Source: Halosolutus halophilus (GTDB lineage Archaea; Halobacteriota; Halobacteria; Halobacteriales; Natrialbaceae). From it: 64,000 nucleotides of DNA. Positions within the stretch are counted from its first letter, which is position 1. Each line of letters begins with the position of its first letter. The notes beneath the pieces were generated by a model. It was not told where the DNA came from and made no database searches. It was given only the letters and a program-made list of their open reading frames with translations. Location: NCBI RefSeq assembly GCF_022869805.1, contig NZ_CP094974.1, forward strand, positions 4,994,679 through 5,058,678, written 5' to 3'. The translations under genes were made by a program, and so were the position numbers. This document shows positions 51,610 to 60,016 of the stretch, piece after piece.

Positions 51610-52551
51610 ATGCACGACGGGCACGAAGACGAACGCGATTCGTCGCAGCTATCCCGGCGCGCGGTCCTGCAGGCGACGAACGGGGCGGTCGCACTGTCGG
51701 CCGTCGGATCCGCACGGGCCGGTAGGGGTGGGGGCGAGGCCGAAGCGCAACGAGCCCGGCTCGATCGGCGCTGTCCCGAGGCGACGATCGAGCCGAGTCA
51801 CGGCTCCTGTGCGGGCGCAAGCGTGGAGGGGTGTGACGACGACCATCCGGTGACGGTCGAACTCAGGGAGGCCGTCGCGGAGACGCTCTCGGAACGGTAC
51901 CCCGACGTCGGGTCGTTGCTCGACGACGAATACAAGCCGTACTTCGACACGATCGGCGGGGGCAGCGGCTACTCCCACTGGCTCAGCCCCGGGTACATCG
52001 GCGACGGAACGATCCTCGACCCCGACCGACCGGAGTCAGTGCTCGTGGACGACGAGTCCTGGCGGCCGATCGGCATCATGTTTATCGCGACCAGCGACGG
52101 CGACCCCATCTCGCCGCCGCCCGTGATCTACGACGCGGCGGCCGACGTGACGTACGAGGACGAGGTCGCCCCGGCGGTCCCGGAGTCCGACGCCGGCGAG
52201 GATCGCGACGGGTCCGAGGATCGCTGCTCCCCGTGGCACTACCACGCGGGCCTCCCGTCGCGGTTCGCGTGGTGGTACTATCGACAGGTGTACGAGGGGG
52301 ACTACGAGGACGGCGATGTGCGACTCCCCTGTCGGACGCCCTGTATGCTCCACGTCTGGGTCGTCGACCATCCCGAAAGCGTCTACGCCCACGATGCGCC
52401 GCCGGTGGAGTACCGCGATCGAGAGCCCGCGGACGAACCCGGTTTCGAGACGGACGCTGACCCCGGCGAGGACGCGCTCGGCTGGGACGTGCTTCCGGAC
52501 GAGGTGACGCCAGATCGATTGCCCGACGAATTCTCCGTGCTGGGTCCCTGA
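51610..52551 (+). CDS. Tat-exported protein of unknown function
   Basis: The protein is 313 residues long. Residues about 15-38 form a twin-arginine signal: SRRAVLQATNGAVALSAVGS. The mature part has several Trp/Tyr/His-rich stretches (RCSPWHYHAGLPSRFAWWYY), four or more cysteines that could form disulfides (RCPEATIEPSHGSCAG; RLPCRTPCMLHVW) and an acidic C-terminus. I see no known catalytic motif. ATG at 51610 is chosen; GTG at 51586 would add eight residues before the signal. A TATA box (tatatat, 51532-51538) predicts a leader of about 48 nt for this start. Confidence 0.72.
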   Translation: MHDGHEDERDSSQLSRRAVLQATNGAVALSAVGSARAGRGGGEAEAQRARLDRRCPEATIEPSHGSCAGASVEGCDDDHPVTVELREAVAETLSERYPDVGSLLDDEYKPYFDTIGGGSGYSHWLSPGYIGDGTILDPDRPESVLVDDESWRPIGIMFIATSDGDPISPPPVIYDAAADVTYEDEVAPAVPESDAGEDRDGSEDRCSPWHYHAGLPSRFAWWYYRQVYEGDYEDGDVRLPCRTPCMLHVWVVDHPESVYAHDAPPVEYRDREPADEPGFETDADPGEDALGWDVLPDEVTPDRLPDEFSVLGP

Positions 52552-52581
52552 AGCCCGCGCTCGATCGACTCGCGGCCACGC

Positions 52582-53046
52582 TCACCCGCTGGCAGCGTCG
52601 ATCCAGCTCCACGCCGACAGCGCGGTCACGATCCGATCGGCGGTCTCCGTGACCGAGCAGTCGTCCGTGTCGATCTCGAGTGCGGCGTCGGGTTCGTCGA
52701 ACTCCCGGTAGATCACGTGGACGCCCTGCTCGTCGATCGGATCCCCACGCGATCGATTTCGCTCGAGACAGGTCTCGAGGCTCGCCGTGAGGCGGACGAA
52801 CCGGACGTCGTCGAGGGTGCGAAACTGCGTCTGCCACTCGCGCCGGTAGAACGTGCCGTCGACGACATGGATCGCGTTCTCGGGTCCCTCGGTGACCCGC
52901 TCGTAGAGCCGTTCGTACGTGCGACTCGAGAAGTCGTCGGAGTGGTGGGTCTCGACGCGCACGCCCCGCCTGGTGAGCCGCTCTCGAACCCGGTTCGCGA
53001 TCGTCGTTTTGCCGGCACCGGGCGGCCCGCAGATCACGAGGATCAC
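52582..53046 (-). CDS. P-loop ATPase/kinase (AAA_33-like)
   Basis: This 154-residue cytosolic protein has a Walker A CGPPGAGKTT (about 6-15), a Walker-B-like strand AIHVVDGTFY and a lid-type Arg-rich segment ETCLERNRSRGDPIDEQGVH. The layout is that of small nucleotide or tRNA-modifying kinases (Kti12, adenylylsulfate kinase and tRNA-Sec kinase relatives). The substrate is unknown. It is convergent with the Tat-exported protein and lies 60 nt downstream of the decayed membrane-protein fragment. Confidence 0.78.
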   Translation of the reverse strand: MILVICGPPGAGKTTIANRVRERLTRRGVRVETHHSDDFSSRTYERLYERVTEGPENAIHVVDGTFYRREWQTQFRTLDDVRFVRLTASLETCLERNRSRGDPIDEQGVHVIYREFDEPDAALEIDTDDCSVTETADRIVTALSAWSWIDAASG

Positions 53047-53105
53047 CGTCGCTCACTCGTCGTCGAACGGGGTAACCTCTTCCGTTTCGAACACCCTCAC
53101 CGATC

Positions 53106-53398
53106 CTACGGCTCCCGGTCGATCGCCTCGCCGCGGCTCGACTCCCGGCGGATGAACGGGCCGATCGCCGGCGTCCGTCCGGCCATCGTCGCGATCCGCA
53201 GGACGAAGGCGATCGACGGGAGAAACGGGGTGACGGCGATCGTCGCCGCCAGCGCGACGATCTCGTGACCACGAACGTGACCCCGATAATCAGCGCCTGG
53301 AAGACCGTCTCGATCGGATCCACCACTCCGACGAGCGCCCTGAGCGAGACGGGACCGAGCCGGGCGACGACGAGCAGTTCGACGAGGACGAACGGCAT
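53106..53398 (-). pseudogene. Decayed C-terminal fragment of the four-TM paralogue family
   Basis: On the reverse strand a frame from 53398 reads MPFVLVELLVVARLGPVSLR and on to VFQALIIGVTFVV. After a one-base shift around 53265-53275 the neighbouring frame continues ALAATIAVTPFLPSIAFVLR, IATMAGRTPAIGPFIRRESS and stops at TAG 53106. The second half aligns with the C-terminal end of the intact copies (PFxxFxxxILRIxxVAKxTLAIGPF). N-terminal helices, the middle domain and the FKTLY motif are absent. It lies just downstream of intact copy 2 in the same orientation, so it is probably the remnant of a tandem duplicate. Confidence 0.7.
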
Positions 53399-53448
53399 GC
53401 GCGCAGCGGTGACGGCCCGCCGTACCGCGCGTAGCGGCGCCGATCGGG

Positions 53449-54474
53449 TCAGCCGAGATCCTCGTCCCGCTCGGACTCCCGGAGGATGAACGGCCCCATC
53501 GCGAGGGTTCGCTTGGCGACGGACGCGATCCGGAGGATGAAGACGATGAAGACGACGAACGGTGCGATACCGGCGACGAAGCCCGCGCTCGTCACCCAGA
53601 CGAGGTTGTCGACGCCCAGCGTCGTCCCGGGAAGCGCGTTCCCGTCGACGTACATCAACAGCAGTCCCATCACCGTCAGCGCGGGTACCGAGATGTAGAG
53701 GAGCGCCCGCGAGAGGTTGATCAGTTCCCACTGGAAGTACAGCGTCTTGAAGTGCTCGCGGGCCGGCCCGAAGAACTTGAGAATTGTGATCATCTCGCTG
53801 ATCTCCTCGACAGTGTCGTCAGACAGTTCGTCGCCGTGATCGGAGCGGATCTTGCGGGCGTCGTAAATCTTCCGGGAGTAGTTGAAGTTGAGCGCGTTCC
53901 AGATCACGTCGAACGTCCCGAATTGAGCGTTCTCGAGGTCGCCCTTGACTACCTGCGCGTTCTCGACGACGTCGTCGACGTAGTCGTCGATCTTCGCCTG
54001 CAGTTCGTCGCTGTGGCCGCCGGCCATCGCGTGTTTGAGATCGGTCGTTTCCTCCTCGATGCCGTCGACGAGTTCGTAGAGGAACGCCGCCGGTTCGGGC
54101 GGAGTCACGTCCTCCTCGAGTTCGTCCTCGATGTCCCGGCGGAAGCCCATGGCCTCTTGCATGCGATTGCGTTGGTCGCCGACCGCCCCCAGTTCCTGGG
54201 AGAGGACCAGCTGATTGATCGTGACGACGATCGAGGTACCGGTGATGATCGCCCCGATGAACGCCGAGAAGATCCAGAAGGTGCCGTTGTGCCGCTGGAC
54301 GATCACGCGAAGGGGCGTGAGGCCGAGCCAGCTGAACCCGACCAGGATAGCGAACACGGTCGCCAGCACGGCTGCCGTGAAGAGCCACCGGTTCAGCCGG
54401 AGCAACACCCACAGTTTTGGGCCGCCGACGCCGACCCGCTGACCCAACACGTCGCTCGAGTCCGAATCGCTCAT
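53449..54474 (-). CDS. Four-TM membrane protein, paralogue family copy 2
   Basis: This 341-residue protein has two N-terminal helices (about 30-50 and 65-90; ending TSIVVTINQLVLSQELGAVG), a cytosolic helical middle, and two C-terminal helices (about 262-282 and 295-322). Family motifs are FNYSRKIYDARKIR, AREHFKTLYFQWELINLSRA and VAKRTLAMGPFILRESERDE. It resembles copy 3 most closely. ATG at 54474 is chosen; the frame stays open much further upstream through copy 3's coding strand, but that part is a shadow. The divergent start of copy 3 leaves about 200 nt for both promoters. Function is unknown; four related genes in one window argue for useful diversification. Confidence 0.78.
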   Translation of the reverse strand: MSDSDSSDVLGQRVGVGGPKLWVLLRLNRWLFTAAVLATVFAILVGFSWLGLTPLRVIVQRHNGTFWIFSAFIGAIITGTSIVVTINQLVLSQELGAVGDQRNRMQEAMGFRRDIEDELEEDVTPPEPAAFLYELVDGIEEETTDLKHAMAGGHSDELQAKIDDYVDDVVENAQVVKGDLENAQFGTFDVIWNALNFNYSRKIYDARKIRSDHGDELSDDTVEEISEMITILKFFGPAREHFKTLYFQWELINLSRALLYISVPALTVMGLLLMYVDGNALPGTTLGVDNLVWVTSAGFVAGIAPFVVFIVFILRIASVAKRTLAMGPFILRESERDEDLG

Positions 54475-54678
54475 TGACCGTGACGAACGAACGACGTCGG
54501 CGGATAAAATACCCCCGCGGGAGTGAGCAAACCCGCGGTCGTCCGATCGGCCGTCGAACCCCTCTGAAACCGGCCCGAGCGATCGACCGGACCCCCGTGA
54601 AGCCGGCCTCACCGATCGCAGGCGACCGTGCGAACGACGAAAACACTTGTCCGGACGGCCATGGTACGGACGGGTCGT

Positions 54679-55731
54679 ATGACCGAGTCCGGTCGGAGCG
54701 AGAGCGACGAGACCGCCACCACGATGGCCGACCGCGTTCGCGGCGGCCGTCCGGTGCTGTGGTTTCTGGTCGAGGGCAACCGGGTTCTGGTGGCCGGTGT
54801 GATGCTCGTCGTCGCCTACGCCCTTCTCATCGGTCTCGGCGAGTTCGGTCCCGGCTCCATCGCGAAGCTGTTCGAACCCGATCCCGTCTTCGCGCTGTTC
54901 ACGCCGATCATCATCGGGATCATCATGGGCGTTAGCCTCGTGTTGACCTTCAACCAGCTCGTCCTCTCCGAGGAACTCGGTCCGGTCGCGGACCAGCGCG
55001 AGCGGATGGCCGGGGCGATGGAGTTCCGCGAAGAGGTCGAGGACGCCGTCGGACGGGAGACGAGCCCCCCGGAACCGTCGATCTTTCTCCGCGGTCTCGT
55101 CGACGCGACCGCCACCGAGGCACGGACGCTTCTCGAGACCCTCGAGTCCGAATCGGACGTCGACGCGGCCGCTCGCGAGGACGTTCGCGACTACGCTCGT
55201 GGGATCGTCGCCGACGCCGAACGGGTCACCGATACGCTCGAAGGTCAGCAGTTCGGCCGGTTCGAGGTCGTCCGGGCCGCCCTGGAGTACAATTACTCCT
55301 GGAAGATCTACACCGGTCGACGCGTCCGAAACCGACACGCCGGGGCGTTGCCGGAGGACATCGTCGAGCGGATCGACGACTTGCTCAGAATCCTCGAGTT
55401 CTTCGGGCCGGCCCGCGAGCACTTCAAGACGCTGTACTTCCGGTGGGAGATCATCAACATCTCGCGGGCGCTGGCCTACATCGCGCTGCCGGCGCTGTCG
55501 GTCGCGGCCTACATGATCCTGGTCTTCGAGACCGGCGACGTGGCCGGGACGACGGCGGGGTTCGATCGCGGGCTGTTGATCGTCGGCCTCGGGTTCGCCG
55601 TCGGCGTAACGCCGTTCGCGATCTTCCTGTCGTACATTCTCCGGATCGTCACCGTCGCGAAGTGGACGCTCGCCATCGGGCCGTTCGTCCTCCGGGAGAC
55701 CGATCGCGGGGCGGACGTCGAGTGGGAGTGA
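54679..55731 (+). CDS. Four-TM membrane protein, paralogue family copy 3
   Basis: The gene encodes 350 residues. Helices lie at about 37-57 and 74-98, then a helical middle and a C-terminal pair (about 265-290 and 300-330). Shared motifs are LVLTFNQLVLSEELGPVADQ, YNYSWKIYTGRRVRNRHAGA, AREHFKTLYFRWEIINISRA and TVAKWTLAIGPFVLRETDRG. ATG at 54679 is chosen over in-frame ATGs at 54628 and 54661, because the acidic N-terminus TESGRSESDETA then begins as in copy 2. It ends directly against the end of copy 4 (stops adjoin at 55731/55732). Confidence 0.78.
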   Translation: MTESGRSESDETATTMADRVRGGRPVLWFLVEGNRVLVAGVMLVVAYALLIGLGEFGPGSIAKLFEPDPVFALFTPIIIGIIMGVSLVLTFNQLVLSEELGPVADQRERMAGAMEFREEVEDAVGRETSPPEPSIFLRGLVDATATEARTLLETLESESDVDAAAREDVRDYARGIVADAERVTDTLEGQQFGRFEVVRAALEYNYSWKIYTGRRVRNRHAGALPEDIVERIDDLLRILEFFGPAREHFKTLYFRWEIINISRALAYIALPALSVAAYMILVFETGDVAGTTAGFDRGLLIVGLGFAVGVTPFAIFLSYILRIVTVAKWTLAIGPFVLRETDRGADVEWE

Positions 55732-56784
55732 CTACCGGTCCTCGCCGTAGGTCACGTCGAACGGTCCTTCCTCGGGGTCCTTCTGGGGAATCATCGGGCC
55801 GATCGAGGCCGTCCGGCGCGTGACGGTCGCGGTGCGAAGGATGTAGGACGCGAGGAGGGCGAGTGGTGAGAGGCCGACGATAATTAGCGCGACGACGACG
55901 TAGGGAAGCACGACAGTACTGACGCTCGGTCCAGCGAAGTCGGCGAACAGGAGGCCGACGAGGATCGCCGACAGGATCGAGGGGACTCCGCAATAGATCG
56001 TGAGCTGTGAGAACCGAGTGAGTTCCCGCTGCAGGTACGTCGTTTTGAACTGCTCGCGGGCCACGTTGTACAGCTTCAACGAGTCGATCAGGTCGTCGAG
56101 GTGTTCCATCGCGGCTGGTGACAGCGAATCCCCGTATTCGCCGCGTAGGTGGGTGGCGACGTGCAGATGCCAGGCTTCGTCGTAGTTGATCGCCGCGGAG
56201 ACGGCGGTAAACGAGCCGAACTCCCCTTTCTCGAGTACCTCGTCGACGCGCTCGGTCCGCTCTCGAACGCTGTTCGTGTACTGCGTGACCGTTTCGCGGA
56301 CATTCTCGTCGTCGTGAGTCGTCACGGCGTCGGCGAGGTCGGCGGCATCGTGTCGAATCGATTCGACGAGCAGTTCGAGGATTCTCGTTGGCGTGGCCGG
56401 GCTCGCCGGCACGCCCACGTCGGCTGCCACGTCCCGCCGGAACTCTACGACGTCTTCGAGTCGATCGCGCGCTTTGCCGGCCGCGCTGAACTCCTGGGAG
56501 AGGATGAGCTGGTTGACCGAGACGACCAGCGTGACCAGCGAGAACGTCCCCGCGATCATGCCGCTGGCGACCCGCGTGACGGAGTTCGGGTTGACGAACG
56601 AGACGATACCGATCTCGTGAAGGACGAGCAACAGGACGACGACGCCCAGTAACAGGAGCGCCGCGACGGTGACGCGATTGCCCTCGACCACGATCCACTC
56701 GCGAACCCCGGCCAGCGTTCCCGATCTCGCGCCGACGTCGGCTCCGTAGCTCTCGAGCGTCTCGTCGGTCCGGGAGGATCCCAT
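55732..56784 (-). CDS. Four-TM membrane protein, paralogue family copy 4
   Basis: This 350-residue product keeps the family plan: helices about 38-58 and 72-95 (VTLVVSVNQLILSQEFSAAG), a helical cytosolic middle, AREQFKTTYLQRELTRFSQL, and a C-terminal pair ending TATVTRRTASIGPMIPQKDP. It differs from copies 2 and 3 in FKTTY and GPM in place of FKTLY and GPF, so it is a more diverged paralogue. ATG at 56784 (GSSRTDETLESYG) is chosen over an upstream in-frame ATG at 56841. Convergent copy 3 ends one base away, so the two messages may overlap. Confidence 0.76.
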   Translation of the reverse strand: MGSSRTDETLESYGADVGARSGTLAGVREWIVVEGNRVTVAALLLLGVVVLLLVLHEIGIVSFVNPNSVTRVASGMIAGTFSLVTLVVSVNQLILSQEFSAAGKARDRLEDVVEFRRDVAADVGVPASPATPTRILELLVESIRHDAADLADAVTTHDDENVRETVTQYTNSVRERTERVDEVLEKGEFGSFTAVSAAINYDEAWHLHVATHLRGEYGDSLSPAAMEHLDDLIDSLKLYNVAREQFKTTYLQRELTRFSQLTIYCGVPSILSAILVGLLFADFAGPSVSTVVLPYVVVALIIVGLSPLALLASYILRTATVTRRTASIGPMIPQKDPEEGPFDVTYGEDR

Positions 56785-56993
56785 GGCGACACGTTCCACC
56801 GACTCGACAATAAGGGCCTGCGTTGCATACACCGCTCGCACCGACGTGGACGGCGAGCGATGCGACCCTGCGCGCCGCCGATGCAGGGCTTGCGCCGGAC
56901 GCTGTCGGTTCAGGGCCTACACTGAAATACGTCGGCGGTGTCGATTCGACGTATGCCCGGTAACGGAACTACCTCGCGGACGTACGCCCGCCG

Positions 56994-57491
56994 ATGACCC
57001 GAAGCCGACGGCGATTGCTCGCCTCGATCGGTGCGGGTATCACAGCCGCGGCCGCCGGCTGTACCGGTAGCGGTGGACTCGGCGGCGAACCGACCTACGA
57101 AGACGGGACCGTCGACGCGAGAAACGCCAGTAACGTCTCCAACCGATCGGCGACCCAGATGTCCGCGGCGGAGGCGGTCGCCGAACGGGAACCCAACGAC
57201 TCCGTGACGCCGCTCGATCCGCTCTCGCTGATCGAACACGAGTTCGTCGTCGAAGACGGCTATCTCGGATCGACCATTCAGGGGATCGTCGCGAACACGG
57301 GCTCCGATCGGATCCAGATCGTCGAAGTCCGAACGCGCGTCTACGACGACGCCGGAAACGTGCTGGGCCGGTATCTCGCCAGTACCGGCGACCTCAACGG
57401 CGGATCGTCCTGGTCGTTCCAGGTCGTCGTCCTCGAGTCCCCGGCCGACGTCGCGGACTACGACATCACGGTACTCGGAACGCCGACGTGA
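56994..57491 (+). CDS. Tat lipoprotein with FxLYD-type domain
   Basis: The protein (165 residues) starts with a twin-arginine signal and lipobox: TRSRRRLLASIGAGITAAAA, then GCTGSGG with the lipidated Cys at about 23. The mature part has a beta-sandwich-like FxLYD pattern, VVEDGYLGSTIQGIVANTGS, VEVRTRVYDDAGNVLGRYLA and SSWSFQVVVLESP. It is anchored to the outer face of the membrane. Such proteins are frequent in haloarchaea and mostly uncharacterised. It converges with a small winged-helix gene. Confidence 0.8.
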   Translation: MTRSRRRLLASIGAGITAAAAGCTGSGGLGGEPTYEDGTVDARNASNVSNRSATQMSAAEAVAEREPNDSVTPLDPLSLIEHEFVVEDGYLGSTIQGIVANTGSDRIQIVEVRTRVYDDAGNVLGRYLASTGDLNGGSSWSFQVVVLESPADVADYDITVLGTPT

Positions 57492-57525
57492 ACTTCCGCT
57501 CCGTTCGGGGTGCCGTCGGCACCCC

Positions 57526-57873
57526 CTACGACGAGTCCATCCCCTCGACGAGGTCGTCCTCGATCGCATCGACGATCGCGTCCGGACTGTCGTTTAGCGC
57601 GTAGGCGGGTCGTCCCTTCCCCGTCGGCGACGTTTCCGCCCTGTCGACCTCTTCGACGACGCCCTCGTCCTCGAGGCGGTACAGCGATCGCATCACGTCC
57701 GCCTCGGTGAGCGTCCCGACGACGGTTTCGACGTCTTCCAACCGCGCCTTGCACACCCGCCTGAGTTCGGGCGTCTGCACCGGCGTCTCGCCGTCCCGGT
57801 CGAGGGCGACGACCCCGAGCAGGACGGCCTGATCGGTCAGTGAAAGCGAGTCCAGGGGTTCCTCTGAAGCCAT
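57526..57873 (-). CDS. Small winged-helix DNA-binding protein
   Basis: This gene encodes 115 residues. The first helix region is SLSLTDQAVLLGVVALDRDG, then a helix-turn-helix-like VCKARLEDVETVVGTLTEAD and a wing LEDEGVVEEVDRAETSPTGK. The style resembles the winged helix at the end of Orc1/Cdc6 proteins and of related small haloarchaeal regulators. There is no AAA+ part. Targets are unknown; the gene for PspA lies 130 nt downstream on the same strand. Confidence 0.68.
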   Translation of the reverse strand: MASEEPLDSLSLTDQAVLLGVVALDRDGETPVQTPELRRVCKARLEDVETVVGTLTEADVMRSLYRLEDEGVVEEVDRAETSPTGKGRPAYALNDSPDAIVDAIEDDLVEGMDSS

Positions 57874-58003
57874 ACCGTCACGTTCTACCTGGAAGATCGT
57901 ATTCGTTTCTCCCGCGACAGATACGACGGGTGACAGGATGCCGTCAGGTTGGAGCCCGACGCTCCCCGGTACAGGCCACGAAAACGGTACCGATCGCGTC
58001 GAC

Positions 58004-58822
58004 CTACTGATTCTCTTCGTCCTGCAGTTCTGCGAGTTCGCTCTCGATTTCGTCGTCGTCGACCTCGCTCTCGAGATCCTCGATCTCTTCCTCGTCGACC
58101 GCCTCGGAGTCGGCCGTGGACTCCTCGACGCCGACGTCTGACTTGAGCGTCTCGAGTTCGGCTTCCACGCCGCTGTCGGTCGAGAGCGCTTCGAGTTCGC
58201 GATCGATGCTGTCCTTGTCCGAGAGGACGTCGTCGAACGCGCCGCTCTCGTGGAGTTCGTCCATGGCGGCCGCCCGGGCCTCCATGTCCTCGGTCTGTTC
58301 CTCGGCGCGTTCGATGGCGCGGCCGACGTCCTCGAACTCCTCGCCGGTGGCCGTCATCGCCTCGGAGACCGAGGAACTGGCCTTTGCGGCCTCGTGGCGG
58401 GCCTTCATCGTCTCCTTTTTCGTGCGGAACTCCTCGATACGCGTCTGGAGTTCGTCTTTCTGCTCGATCAGCCGATCCTGCTGGCTCTGCAGGTCCGAAA
58501 TCTGACGGTCGAGGTCCTCGATCTGGTTCATCTTCGTCTTCTTCTTCTCGAGGGCGCGTCGCGCCAGGTCTTCCCGGCCCTGTTCGACGGCCGTCCGAGC
58601 CTGCTCGTTGTGTTTGTCGACGTTCTCCTCGAGGCGCTTTTTCTGCATCTCGAGGCGTTTCTTCTGCGTGGTGAGGTCGGCGATACCGCGTTTGACGTCC
58701 TGGAGCTGGTCACGCATCTGCTCGTAGGAATAATCGAGCGTCTCCGTCGGATCTTCGGCCCGGTTGAGCACCGAATTGATCTTCGACCGGATGACGTAGG
58801 AAGTTCGCGAGAGGATGCCCAT
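58004..58822 (-). CDS. pspA: PspA/IM30 family membrane-maintenance protein
   Basis: This 272-residue, almost fully helical protein has the PspA start MGILSRTSYVIRSKINSVLN and a long coiled coil (about 30-165; QMRDQLQDVKRGIADLTTQK, EDLDRQISDLQSQQDRLIEQ). The C-terminal third is acidic and halophile-specific (VEESTADSEAVDEEEIEDLE). PspA-type proteins coat damaged membranes in ESCRT-III-like polymers and are induced by stress. No other psp gene is adjacent. The gene diverges from the hydrolase gene with about 108 nt between. Confidence 0.9.
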   Translation of the reverse strand: MGILSRTSYVIRSKINSVLNRAEDPTETLDYSYEQMRDQLQDVKRGIADLTTQKKRLEMQKKRLEENVDKHNEQARTAVEQGREDLARRALEKKKTKMNQIEDLDRQISDLQSQQDRLIEQKDELQTRIEEFRTKKETMKARHEAAKASSSVSEAMTATGEEFEDVGRAIERAEEQTEDMEARAAAMDELHESGAFDDVLSDKDSIDRELEALSTDSGVEAELETLKSDVGVEESTADSEAVDEEEIEDLESEVDDDEIESELAELQDEENQ

Positions 58823-58930
58823 GTGCCTACCTATCGCTCGCCGCCCTTAAAAACATCACATGAGCGACAGTCGCCGCCGAAATCGACGCCGCTCGCCGAA
58901 TTGATTACCCGCGGTCGCGAACGCATCCCT

Positions 58931-59539
58931 ATGAGCGACGTGTTGCTCCCCGGCGGTCGCGACGTCCGGGGCCGACTCGAGGAACCCGACGCGAAGACGC
59001 AGGCGGTCGTCGTCGCCTGCCCGCCCCATCCACAGCACGGTGGCTCCCGAACCGACCGGCGGCTCGTGGCAGTGAGCGACGCGCTCACCGAATCGGGGAT
59101 CGCCTGTCTCCGGTTCGACTACGGCCCGTGGGACGAGGGCTACGGCGAGCGCGAGGACGTTCGCAACGCCGTCCGCTGGGCCGCGGACGACGACCGCTTC
59201 GAGCGGATCGGCCTGTTCGGCTACAGTTTCGGCGCCTCGCAGGCGCTGCTCGCGTCGGCCTCGGTCGACCGGGACGTCGCGGCCGTCGCCGCGCTCGCGC
59301 CGACGGCGACGCTCGGCGAGGGACTGGACGCCGTCGAGGCGCTGTCCGCCCTCGAGGCGCCGCTGCTGGTGCTGTACGGCGAGCGGGACACGACCGTCGA
59401 CTGGGAACCGGTCGTCGACCGCGCGACCGATCGCGGCGACGACGTCTCGTCGCTCGCGGGCGATCACTTCTTCCTCGGCAAACACGGCGCCATCGCGAGC
59501 GAGGTCGCCGCGTTCTTCGAGCGCACGCTGCCCGCGTAG
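58931..59539 (+). CDS. Alpha/beta hydrolase (dienelactone-hydrolase-like)
   Basis: The protein has 202 residues. The nucleophile elbow GYSFGAS (about 98-104) has Ser in the GxSxG setting, Asp is in LYGERDTTVDWEP and His in LAGDHFFLGKHG. The oxyanion region CPPHPQHGGSRTD and FDYGPWDEGYGE match small alpha/beta hydrolases of the YghX/DLH type. The substrate is unknown. ATG at 58931 is chosen because the strand MSDVLLPGGRDVRG begins the fold; upstream frame sequence is the shadow of pspA. It ends 4 nt before the stop of the convergent regulator. Confidence 0.85.
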   Translation: MSDVLLPGGRDVRGRLEEPDAKTQAVVVACPPHPQHGGSRTDRRLVAVSDALTESGIACLRFDYGPWDEGYGEREDVRNAVRWAADDDRFERIGLFGYSFGASQALLASASVDRDVAAVAALAPTATLGEGLDAVEALSALEAPLLVLYGERDTTVDWEPVVDRATDRGDDVSSLAGDHFFLGKHGAIASEVAAFFERTLPA

Positions 59540-59543
59540 CGGC

Positions 59544-59915
59544 TCACTCGCGCCCGAACCCGGGTGACGCGAGGTGGACGTGATACAGCTTTTCGCAGCC
59601 CTCGTCGCCACAGACCGGACACGGTCCGTCCGTCGACGTCGTCTCGAGCGGCGTTCCCGTCGGCTCGACGTTCGCGATCAGTCGCGTTCCCGCGGGGCCG
59701 AGTTCGTACCCGCCGTCGGTCTCGCGGACGAAGTACTCGCAGAGTCTCGTCAGGTGGTAGTTGAACTTGCCCGAGTCGCGGATCCCGACGCGTTCCCGGA
59801 GTTCGGAGAACGACAGCGGCTCGTCGACCTCCGCGAGCGCCCGCAGAATGGCGATTCGCGTCTCGTTGCCGAGTACCTCGAGCGCGTCGGTCGGGTCCTC
59901 AGTGCCGCGTGACAT
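59544..59915 (-). CDS. ArsR-family regulator with zinc-binding C-terminus
   Basis: The gene encodes 123 residues. The winged helix runs from DALEVLGNETRIAILRALAE through LSFSELRERVGIRDSGKFNY to the wing FVRETDGGYELGPAG. The C-terminus, CPVCGDEGCEKLYHVHLASP, supplies Cys and His for zinc. This arrangement is common in haloarchaeal HTH proteins. ATG at 59915 is chosen. The gene is divergent from an MFS transporter, with a 14-nt inverted repeat between (59971-59984), so it may control the transporter. Confidence 0.82.
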   Translation of the reverse strand: MSRGTEDPTDALEVLGNETRIAILRALAEVDEPLSFSELRERVGIRDSGKFNYHLTRLCEYFVRETDGGYELGPAGTRLIANVEPTGTPLETTSTDGPCPVCGDEGCEKLYHVHLASPGFGRE

Positions 59916-59970
59916 GTCGGATCGTTCGAGGGTCGACGACAAGAGTGTACTGTCCGATGCGTTACAGAAA

Positions 59971-59984
59971 TTCGGTTCGCCGAA
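59971..59984. promoter_or_regulatory. Inverted repeat between regulator and MFS gene
   Basis: The sequence TTCGG-TTCG-CCGAA forms a perfect 5-bp inverted repeat with a 4-nt centre. It stands 33 nt before the MFS start (60017) and 56 nt before the regulator start (59915). The position is that of an operator for a divergent regulator/transporter pair; a short hairpin by chance is also possible in GC-rich DNA. Confidence 0.35.
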
Positions 59985-60016
59985 CGGTAATGTGGGTGGC
60001 CGGACCACTGCCGGTG

